Source of the DNA: an uncultured Eubacteriales bacterium
Lineage (GTDB): Bacteria > Bacillota > Clostridia > Christensenellales > CAG-917
NCBI GenBank assembly: GCA_900545885.1
Contig: URAF01000020.1
Coordinates: forward strand, 1 to 13,221
DNA: 13,221 nt
Direction: 5' to 3'
Positions within the stretch are counted from its first letter, which is position 1, and the number at the start of each line of letters is the position of its first letter. The position numbers and the translations under genes were made by a program. The notes under the pieces were generated by a model that was not told the origin of the DNA, did no database searches, and saw nothing but the letters and a program-made list of their open reading frames with translations. This document shows positions 8,791-13,221 of this stretch, in pieces.

Positions 8791-8806
8791 GTTCGCATAT
8801 GCGAAC
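8791..8806. promoter_or_regulatory. 16-bp perfect palindrome, copy 3, before the ABCB-type pair
   Basis: GTTCGCATATGCGAAC is identical to the palindrome at 5035. It lies nine bases upstream of the AAGGAG site of the 8770 gene and just after the tetR terminator. Its sequence is unlike the ATAAC/GTTAT dyad in the tetR promoter, so it may serve a different regulator. Confidence 0.7.
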
Positions 8807-8815
8807 TGATATCCG

Positions 8816-8840
8816 AAAAAAACGGGGACGTTACATCCCC
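8816..8840 (-). terminator. Intrinsic terminator overlapping the tetR stop codon
   Basis: On the minus strand GGGGA, a seven-base loop and TCCCC (8824-8840) form a stem that is followed, after one G, by seven T (8816-8822). The TAA stop of the TetR gene is inside the loop. The short 5-bp stem suggests partial termination, which would lower but not abolish readthrough into the transporter genes. Confidence 0.7.
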
Positions 8841-9448
8841 AACAGCCGATCCCAACCAGCGTCGAAAAACGCGCAAAGTTCGCGGACATATCCGAGCGCG
8901 TCCTCTTTCGTGAATTCATGGGCGACGATCTCAAAGATTCCGTTAAACATGGCACTTGCAAGAATATGATTCAAGTCCTGTCGGACCGTCCGGACCTTTG
9001 CTCCGCTTTTTTGCAAGACGTCGATAAACCGGACAGTGCTTCTCGTTTCAATTTCGATCAAAGTATCGATGTATCTTTCGTACCCCGACCCGGCGCTTTT
9101 GCAGACGATCAAGCGAAAAGCATCGAAATAGTCGTAAATGACGTCGATCATTTCAAGCATTTTTTCGTGCGTGTATTCGTGCATTTCTTTTGCCTGCTTT
9201 TCCGGGCAGAAAGAAGCAAACTCTTCCTGCGCGCCTGTAAAATAAGAATACAGTTTATCCGCCCCCTCTTTTACGAGCGCGGAAAACAGTTCGTTTTTAT
9301 CGGCGAAACGGCTATACAGCATTCCCGTCGTAAACCCCGCTTTTTCGGCAATCGTACGCATGGACGCATCGTCAAATCCCTTCTGCATGAACTCTTGCTT
9401 TGCATAATAAAGGATCTTTTCTTCCGCTTTTAAGTTTTTCGACTTCAC
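8831..9448 (-). CDS. TetR/AcrR-family transcriptional repressor
   Basis: The 205-aa protein starts with GTG at 9448. GGGAGG at 9459-9464 is ten bases upstream, and an in-frame TGA close above excludes a longer start. The N-terminal 60 residues match the TetR DNA-binding domain: a helix A-E-E-K-I-L-Y-Y-A, then a helix-turn-helix at about 28-47 (MRTIAEKAGFTTGMLYSRF) ending in KNELFSALV. The rest (about 65-205) is alpha-helical and presumably forms the dimer and ligand pocket. Its promoter is covered by a 27-bp dyad, typical of autoregulation. As the first gene before two ABC half-transporters, it most likely senses the transported compound and derepresses the pair. Whether it also binds the GTTCGC palindromes is open. 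Confidence 0.9.
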   Translation of the reverse strand: MKSKNLKAEEKILYYAKQEFMQKGFDDASMRTIAEKAGFTTGMLYSRFADKNELFSALVKEGADKLYSYFTGAQEEFASFCPEKQAKEMHEYTHEKMLEMIDVIYDYFDAFRLIVCKSAGSGYERYIDTLIEIETRSTVRFIDVLQKSGAKVRTVRQDLNHILASAMFNGIFEIVAHEFTKEDALGYVRELCAFFDAGWDRLLGM

Positions 9449-9473
9449 AGTTCAAGAGCCTCCCGAATATTTT

Positions 9474-9500
9474 ATAACAATGTTATCATAACGTTGTTAT
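9474..9500. promoter_or_regulatory. TetR-type operator dyad over the tetR promoter
   Basis: Two 13-bp arms (ATAACAATGTTAT at 9474-9486, ATAACGTTGTTAT at 9488-9500) flank a single base. They are reverse complements of each other except at one position. Each arm is itself an inverted repeat ATAAC-N3-GTTAT, so the site can hold two dimers. It covers the -10 box and part of the spacer. Confidence 0.8.
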
Positions 9501-9513
9501 TTCCATTTGTCAA
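9485..9513 (-). promoter_or_regulatory. Sigma-A-type promoter of tetR
   Basis: On the minus strand TTGACA (9508-9513), a 17-base spacer and TATGAT (9485-9490) form a near-consensus promoter. It reads into the TetR gene 37 bp further on and is overlapped by the dyad at 9474-9500. Confidence 0.85.
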
Positions 9514-9606
9514 CCGTATTGCACGCAATTTTGATTTGTATTTCCAAGCCTTTACGAACATACTGCCCTGCGTTTCAATATGTACTCGATATCATGTTCG
9601 GCTGTT

Positions 9607-9671
9607 AGGCGTGTGCTTGTCATAGACAAGTGGCGGCGCGATGATGCGCTCCGCCAGACAAGCACACGCCT
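9607..9671 (+). repeat. Large nested hairpin with 15-bp perfect outer stem
   Basis: AGGCGTGTGCTTGTC (9607-9621) is exactly complementary to GACAAGCACACGCCT (9657-9671). Inside, TGGCGG (9631-9636) pairs with CCGCCA (9651-9656). CTTGTC (9616-9621) can also pair with a second GACAAG at 9625-9630, giving an alternative small hairpin with an ATA loop. The plus strand continues with TTTATTTTG, so terminator function is possible, but no plus-strand gene lies upstream. Confidence 0.8.
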
Positions 9672-9783
9672 TTTATTTTGATTTGAACTGTGGCAAATCA
9701 AGTGCGAAAATTGCGCTCAAACCGAGATTGACTTGCCTTAACAAATGCCGAACGGCGGGTGGGAAACAACAGGGGACGGAAGC

Positions 9784-9816
9784 GCCGTTGCCCGCTGAAC
9801 CGCTCGGGCAATCGGC
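9784..9816 (+). repeat. Imperfect hairpin, 11 bp, inside a wider dyad
   Basis: GCCG-TTGCCCG (9784-9794) pairs with CGGGCAA-T-CGGC (9805-9816) with one bulged base and a ten-base loop. Flanking segments (CAAC and CGGA on the left, TCCG and GTTG on the right) can extend the structure to about 9761-9840. It may belong to a single-strand origin or other replication structure. Confidence 0.5.
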
Positions 9817-9897
9817 CGCTTTATCCGTTTTCCCGTTGTTGTTCCGTCACCGTCCGTCCGCACGCTCCGTTAAGGCGCGTTTTTCTTTTCCCGTCAG

Positions 9898-9957
9898 TTA
9901 CCCACAGCTTACCCGTAACTTACTCAAAGTAGACCAAATACCTACCGTTACTTACCC
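9898..9957 (+). repeat. Iteron-like array of 11-bp units (putative Rep binding site)
   Basis: TTACCC-like hexamers recur with an 11-bp period: TTACCC at 9898 and 9909, TTACTC at 9920, a degenerate AGACCA at 9931, CTACCG at 9942 and TTACCC at 9952. Eleven bases is one helical turn, so a protein would meet every copy on the same face. RepB of the pMV158 plasmid family binds 11-bp direct repeats next to its nick site. The array lies upstream of a rolling-circle initiator gene, so Rep binding is a reasonable inference. Confidence 0.55.
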
Positions 9958-9962
9958 GCAGG

Positions 9963-9977
9963 CTTCTCGCGGAGAAG
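9963..9977 (+). repeat. Small perfect hairpin next to the iterons (candidate nick hairpin)
   Basis: CTTCTC-GCG-GAGAAG forms a six-bp stem with a three-base loop, five bases after the last iteron. Rolling-circle initiators cut in or beside such hairpins. No known nick motif is recognisable here, so the role is inferred from position. Confidence 0.45.
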
Positions 9978-10005
9978 GTGTGCTTTGTCCTATACTGCAA
10001 GCAAT

Positions 10006-10026
10006 CCGAAACGGGAGACCGTTCGG
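10006..10026 (+). repeat. Leader hairpin upstream of the 67-codon gene
   Basis: CCGAA-A-CGG (10006-10014) pairs with CCGTTCGG (10019-10026) around a GAGA loop, with one bulged A. It ends 12 bases before the AGGAGG ribosome site at 10039 and could modulate expression of the two replication genes. Confidence 0.4.
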
Positions 10027-10049
10027 GAAATAAAACGCAGGAGGTAGCA

Positions 10050-10253
10050 ATGAAACAAAAGAACATCACCGTTGTAAACGTCGGTGTTCCGGACGTCGGC
10101 AGGCTTACGCAGGAAGAACGGAAGCGGTTCTATGCGGCAATGCTTGCGCGGATACTGGAACAGCGAATGCGGCAACTGTCCGAGGGAGGACCTCCCGAAG
10201 GCAAACCGCGATGGAGGGACCATGCCGTTCAAGGACGCGAAGATTTACAGTGA
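10050..10253 (+). CDS. Small protein of unknown function, overlapping the Rep gene
   Basis: A 67-aa frame begins at ATG 10050 behind a perfect AGGAGG (10039-10044) five bases upstream. The sequence is a short beta-like N-terminus (KNITVVNVGVPDVG) followed by a basic helix (LTQEERKRFYAAMLARILEQ) and a polar Gly/Pro-rich tail. I do not recognise a family. It overlaps the initiator gene by 32 bases in another frame, and the Rep ribosome site lies within it, so the two are translationally coupled. The position suggests an accessory or control protein for replication, comparable in place but not in visible sequence to the small Cop proteins of rolling-circle plasmids. It has no membrane segment or signal peptide. 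Confidence 0.7.
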   Translation: MKQKNITVVNVGVPDVGRLTQEERKRFYAAMLARILEQRMRQLSEGGPPEGKPRWRDHAVQGREDLQ

Positions 10254-11157
10254 CGGCAGTCACTACATAGCAATCCCCAAAGCAAGCAATCCGTACAGAC
10301 GGAAGAAAGACACCCCGCAAGAGGTCTGCGCGGGACGGAAAAAGCAGACCACGGACAAGACCGAGAACAAGCAATCGGCAACAGCCGCAGAAAAGAAAAC
10401 GGAGTTCGAACGGCTGTACAAAGAATATGCGGACTCACCTAAAACGGAAAGAAACCGAAACATTGCCGAGGCTATGGCGGAATACTTTGAGGACGACCGA
10501 TCGGCACAGGATTTCGTAAGAGATAATACAGAGCGCAAAAAGAGAAACGAGATAGTGAGACGGACGAGGCTTGCAAGGAAAATCCACTTGCAGGAATGGA
10601 ACTGGTTCTGCACTTTCACCTACGACGACGGCAAACACACGGAACAGTCTTTCAGGACAAAGTTGAGCACTTGCCTGAGACACTTTTCCAGCCGCAAGGA
10701 ATGGAGATATGTGGGCGCGTGGGAGCGGTCTCCCGAGAAACAACGGTTGCACTTCCACGGGATATTCTTTATCCCCGAAACGGCTATGCCGGGAAGGATG
10801 GAAGAACGTAGCGGATACAGTTTCAATTCGCATAAACGGCAGATTATAATGCAAAACACCTATTTCAACGAGCGTTTCGGGCGAAACGACTTTTCTCCCA
10901 TCGACACCGAACGGGACGTCGGGAGCGCGGTGGCGTACCTTGTGAAGTACATCGGCAAGAGCGGCGAAAGGCTTGTGTATTCCCGCGGACTGCCCACCTA
11001 TTTCGTCTCCGACATTATGGAGAAAGACGTGATTTGCACGATAGGACAAGAGGACAGAAAACTGCTTCTTTCCGACGACTTCGAGTGTTGGGACGAGGGG
11101 TGCTTCGTGGGCAAAGTAAGCCCCGAAACAATACGCCTGCTCCGCAAGAGCAATTAG
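10222..11157 (+). CDS. Rolling-circle replication initiator (HUH endonuclease, Rep ORF2/G2P-like)
   Basis: The start is ATG 10222 (311 aa), behind GGAGG at 10213-10217. The same frame is open further upstream, but that stretch lies in the 67-codon gene and has no better site. The three HUH motifs are in order: motif 1 WFCTFTYDD (128-136), motif 2 RLHFHGIFF with metal-binding H177 and H179, and motif 3 AVAYLVKYIGKSG with Y239 and Y243 as candidate nicking tyrosines and K242/K246 nearby. The enzyme should nick one strand at an origin, stay covalently attached and prime rolling-circle replication. The basic N-terminal part (1-120) is of unknown function. No relaxase or helicase domain is visible. 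Upstream iterons and hairpins supply a candidate origin. It could belong to an integrated plasmid, an ssDNA-phage-like element or an integrative mobilizable element. Confidence 0.82.
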   Translation: MPFKDAKIYSDGSHYIAIPKASNPYRRKKDTPQEVCAGRKKQTTDKTENKQSATAAEKKTEFERLYKEYADSPKTERNRNIAEAMAEYFEDDRSAQDFVRDNTERKKRNEIVRRTRLARKIHLQEWNWFCTFTYDDGKHTEQSFRTKLSTCLRHFSSRKEWRYVGAWERSPEKQRLHFHGIFFIPETAMPGRMEERSGYSFNSHKRQIIMQNTYFNERFGRNDFSPIDTERDVGSAVAYLVKYIGKSGERLVYSRGLPTYFVSDIMEKDVICTIGQEDRKLLLSDDFECWDEGCFVGKVSPETIRLLRKSN

Positions 11158-11174
11158 CGTAACTAGTCTTTCTC

Positions 11175-11298
11175 ACGGGGAGAATAAACGGAAATGCTTT
11201 GCCGTCAAGGGCAAGGTGAATTGCCCGCAACCCTTGACGGCAAGCACCGTTACAACAAGGTGTCATATTCCCAACATTTCCGTTTCCGTTTCTCCCGT
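11175..11298 (+). repeat. Large two-level dyad downstream of Rep
   Basis: Outer arms: ACGGGGAGAA (11175-11184) pairs with TTCTCCCGT (11290-11298) with one bulge, and AAACGGAAATG (11186-11196) pairs with CATTTCCGTTT (11275-11285). Inner arms: GCCGTCAAGGG (11201-11211) pairs exactly with CCCTTGACGGC (11231-11241), extended by TGCTT/AAGCA with one bulged T. A third hairpin, GGGCAA (11209-11214) with TTGCCC (11221-11226), competes for the inner G's. The 124-bp structure is too elaborate for a terminator and has no T-run. A replication structure, an element end or a structured RNA are possible. Confidence 0.7.
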
Positions 11299-11335
11299 CG
11301 AAAGACAAATCACTAAAATCAAAGGAGAACGAATT

Positions 11336-11401
11336 ATGAAGACAGCAGTTGCCGTTTTATTTTATGGACACTCTATTAGAGGGCAATATAAAAGCGTATG
11401 A
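11336..11401 (+). CDS. 21-codon ORF with strong ribosome site; probable truncated gene start
   Basis: ATG 11336 follows AAAGGAG at eight bases. The peptide is MKTAVAVLFYGHSIRGQYKSV and its stop overlaps the terminator stem that starts at 11392. A good ribosome site before such a short frame suggests the beginning of a normal gene cut off by insertion of the recombinase element. A genuine micropeptide or leader peptide is less likely, since no plus-strand gene follows. Confidence 0.4.
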   Translation: MKTAVAVLFYGHSIRGQYKSV

Positions 11402-11429
11402 GTTGATATAAACCCATACGCTTGTTTTT
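11392..11429. terminator. Bidirectional intrinsic terminator between Rep and recombinase genes
   Basis: AAGCGTATG (11392-11400) and CATACGCTT (11415-11423) form a 9-bp stem with a 14-base loop. On the plus strand GTTTTT follows; on the minus strand TTATATT follows. The genes on the two sides converge here, so the site can end both transcripts. Confidence 0.75.
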
Positions 11430-13059
11430 ATTTATTGAACTTGTACCGCAAGACAGATGCAATATCTACCTTGTAGACAATATGTATCTCTCTTTCCTTA
11501 CCTGTTATTTTCGGCAGTCCTCCGACGATGATTTTATCTATGAGTTCATAGCACATTTCTCGGGTAAGTTTCGGCGCATCCAAATATTTCTTTATACTGC
11601 GAATAAAATCGTCTGCATTCTGTCGTGCAGTTTCAGTTTCGGCTAATTTCGTTTCCAAAGCTTCTATTTCCGACTCAAGTAACTTTAGTTCGTCGGAATA
11701 CTTCTGTATGAAACCTAAGCAAATATCTTCCGGCATTTTGCCTTTTACTCTGTCTTCATAAGCAACTTGAATCAGGCGTGAGAGTTCTTCCTTGCGCTTG
11801 CGTTTTGTCTGCAATTCTTTCTTAATAGACTTTATACTTTGGTCTTTCAATTCTGCTTTATGCCGAGCATATTCTTCTCGTATAGAATCTTCGTCGAGAA
11901 CAATACTTTTCGTCATTTCTCTGATATCATCCAGCACAATTTTTTCCAAAGTATTTGAGGTGATATGGTGAGAGAAGCAGTATGCCTTTCCGTAACGGAT
12001 GTGCCTTCCGCAATTAAAGTTGTATCTGTAATCATTTATGCTTTTATCCCACACATATCCCATTTTAAGTTTTGCTCCGCAATCCGCACAGTATAAAAAG
12101 CCTGAGAGAGGATGTGTGATCCCGGTGTGCATTTTTCTGCCATGCGATTGTGATGACATTCTGTCCTGGACTCTATCCCACAATTCCTGAGAGATTATAG
12201 GCTCGTGCGTATTATGCACGATTACCCAGTCGCTTCTGTCTTTTCTTATCAGCCTATGGTTTTTATACGAAATAGCAGAAGTCTTTTGTTGCGCCAAATG
12301 CCCGATATAGGCAATATTTCTCAATATCGGTCTAATCGTTGCCTGCTCCCAATAGGGGTGCTCATTATTGTTATACTTTCTTCCTGTTCTTAGGAAAGCA
12401 AGTCTTCCGGCACTTGGTATATCTTCCTCATTAAAGATTTCGGCAATCCTTTGCGGACTTATGCCTGAAGCGTACATTTCGAATATTCTACGAACCGTCG
12501 GAGCTGTTTCCTCGTCAATCTGGAATGTTCTTTTCTCGTCTGTGCCTTTCAGATAGCCATACGGTGTTCTCGAACCGCTGAATTTGCCTTCTATGGCATG
12601 AGACCTTTTTACGGCACGGATTTTCTTGCTTGTATTGGCGGCATGCCATTCGTTGAACACGTTCATTATAGGCATCATTTCCATCGCACCGCTGTCACGG
12701 TTCGCCGTGTCAACATTGTCCTGTATGGCTATAAACCGTATTCCGAACGCCGGAAACACATAGTCGACATACTGTCCTACTTCGATATAATTTCTGCCGA
12801 AACGCGATAAGTCTTTCACGATTATCGTGTTTATAACCCCCGTCTTTGCGTCGTCTAACAGCCGTTGCACTTCGGGCCTTTGGAATGTCGTTCCCGAAAC
12901 GCCGTCGTCTATGTATTCGTCGTGAATCTCAAATCCGCGCTCTTCGGCATACTTACGGAGTATCGTCCTTTGGTTGTCAATGGATACCGACTCGCCCTGC
13001 CGTTCGTCTTCTTGGGAAAGCCTGTAATACAATCCCGCTATGTAGTTCTTTTGTTTCAT
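11428..13059 (-). CDS. Large serine recombinase, TnpX/TndX type
   Basis: The 543-aa protein starts at ATG 13059 behind GAGGTGA. The N-terminal resolvase domain (about 5-150) has YYRLS with nucleophile S15, the motif KDLSRFGRN with R86 and R89, and the helix region GAMEMMPIMNVFNEWHA. The recombinase domain follows (about 165-300), then a zinc ribbon with C324, C327, C350 and C361, a charged coiled coil (about 395-485) and a C-terminal segment (KITGKEREIHIVYKV) resembling DUF4368. It should carry out site-specific integration and excision of a mobile element between attP and attB, with a protein-DNA serine link. All key residues are present, so it looks active. A TnpW-like gene precedes it, as in Tn4451-type elements. 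The gene looks more AT-rich than the adjacent Rep region, which fits separate acquisition. Confidence 0.92.
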   Translation of the reverse strand: MKQKNYIAGLYYRLSQEDERQGESVSIDNQRTILRKYAEERGFEIHDEYIDDGVSGTTFQRPEVQRLLDDAKTGVINTIIVKDLSRFGRNYIEVGQYVDYVFPAFGIRFIAIQDNVDTANRDSGAMEMMPIMNVFNEWHAANTSKKIRAVKRSHAIEGKFSGSRTPYGYLKGTDEKRTFQIDEETAPTVRRIFEMYASGISPQRIAEIFNEEDIPSAGRLAFLRTGRKYNNNEHPYWEQATIRPILRNIAYIGHLAQQKTSAISYKNHRLIRKDRSDWVIVHNTHEPIISQELWDRVQDRMSSQSHGRKMHTGITHPLSGFLYCADCGAKLKMGYVWDKSINDYRYNFNCGRHIRYGKAYCFSHHITSNTLEKIVLDDIREMTKSIVLDEDSIREEYARHKAELKDQSIKSIKKELQTKRKRKEELSRLIQVAYEDRVKGKMPEDICLGFIQKYSDELKLLESEIEALETKLAETETARQNADDFIRSIKKYLDAPKLTREMCYELIDKIIVGGLPKITGKEREIHIVYKVDIASVLRYKFNK

Positions 13060-13063
13060 CTGC

Positions 13064-13221
13064 TCACCTCACATTCTTAAAAGTATGTTGTACCGCAAGC
13101 GTTTCCATCGTCTTTTCAAAGTCCTTGTCGCCTTTGAAATATCGGCGGATATAATAACTTTTTCCGCCCACGGTTTTCCGCTTGCTGATTGACGGGGAAA
13201 AGAGATAACAGTTCTCGTAAT
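13064..13221 (-). CDS. TnpW-like small transposon protein, C-terminal 51 residues
   Basis: An open frame enters from the window edge and stops at TGA 13064-13066, four bases before the recombinase start. The visible part includes ISKRKTVGGKSYYIRRYF followed by KGDKDFEKTMETLAVQH. The pattern of a basic residue, G-G, then S/T-Y-Y-I and a phenylalanine before a charged helix resembles TnpW, a small protein encoded beside TnpX-type recombinases. The role of that family is not established. Its 3' end contains the ribosome site of the recombinase gene, so the two are co-translated. The N-terminus lies outside the window. Confidence 0.6.
   Translation of the reverse strand, partial: YENCYLFSPSISKRKTVGGKSYYIRRYFKGDKDFEKTMETLAVQHTFKNVR

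Larger units (their letters stand above)
9514..10049. other. 536-bp structured non-coding region between tetR and the replication genes
   Basis: From 9514 to about 9600 I see nothing definite. From 9607 onward the region holds a 65-nt nested hairpin, a second dyad group (9761-9850), an 11-bp iteron-like array (9898-9957) and two small hairpins (9963-9977, 10006-10026). A 130-codon plus-strand frame starting at 9641 lacks a ribosome site and cuts through these structures, so I treat the region as non-coding, probably an origin and control region for the downstream initiator. Confidence 0.6.
9607..13221. mobile_element. Mobile-element region: rolling-circle module plus serine-recombinase element (right end outside window)
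   Basis: A rolling-circle initiator with a putative origin is followed by a convergent large serine recombinase and a TnpW-like gene. Neither att site could be identified. The left limit is set at the first large hairpin after the tetR promoter and is approximate. The recombinase module could be a separate element inserted near 11340-11430 into an older Rep element, or both may be parts of one integrative element. Confidence 0.5.

Noticed and set aside
9555..9600. CGAACAT / ATGTTCG inverted repeat
   Set aside because: Only seven bases, 32 bp apart, with no promoter or gene nearby; likely chance.
9991..9996. TATACT as the -10 box of the replication genes
   Set aside because: No acceptable -35 hexamer at 16-18 bases. 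A promoter must exist, but this one cannot be supported.
9641..10033. 130-codon plus-strand frame upstream of the replication genes
   Set aside because: It starts inside the hairpin at 9607-9671 without a ribosome site and runs through the iterons and other dyads. Its product shows no domain and is of odd composition.
1..13221. CRISPR arrays, tRNA and rRNA genes
   Set aside because: No regularly spaced long direct repeats, cloverleaf-like segments or rRNA-like stretches were seen on either strand.

Overview
The window reads as a chromosomal segment of a Gram-positive bacterium of the class Clostridia. This rests on AGGAGG-type ribosome binding sites, TTGACA/TATAAT promoters, a lipoprotein with InlB-type repeats, fused ATPase-FtsX transporters and a TnpX/TndX-type large serine recombinase. 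The intermediate base composition and InlB-repeat lipoprotein would fit an uncultured gut lineage such as Christensenellales, but that placement is a guess.

Left part (1-9513, all genes on the minus strand, so read right to left). A TetR-family repressor gene (8831-9448) has a consensus promoter covered by a near-perfect 27-bp dyad, so it is very probably autoregulated. After an intrinsic terminator that overlaps its stop codon come two ABCB-type half-transporter genes (7016-8770 and 5272-7014). They are separated by one base and probably form a heterodimer. A 250-bp intergenic region then carries a TTGACA-N18-TATAAT promoter. It drives two MacB-like genes (2940-5021 and 600-2879), each an ATPase fused to an FtsX-type permease, and then a lipoprotein gene that runs off the left edge. 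A 16-bp palindrome, GTTCGCATATGCGAAC, occurs just upstream of the first half-transporter gene and twice in the leader of the MacB-like genes. This links the two transporter operons into one apparent regulon. The likely theme is drug or antimicrobial-peptide efflux, or cell-envelope stress response; the substrate cannot be read from the sequence.

Middle part (9514-11430). This holds a 67-codon gene overlapping a rolling-circle (HUH) replication initiator gene, both on the plus strand. In front of them is a long structured non-coding region: a 65-nt nested hairpin, further dyads, an array of 11-bp iteron-like units and a small hairpin directly after the array. This resembles the bind/nick arrangement of rolling-circle plasmid origins. 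Behind the initiator gene lies a second large nested dyad, then a 21-codon ORF that looks like the cut-off start of a gene, and a terminator shared with the convergent recombinase gene.

Right part (11428-13221, minus strand). A 543-aa large serine recombinase is preceded by the 3' end of a small TnpW-like gene. These mark the end of an integrative element that continues beyond the window. Its base composition looks more AT-rich than the initiator region, so either the recombinase element inserted next to (or into) an older rolling-circle element, or one composite element carries both modules.
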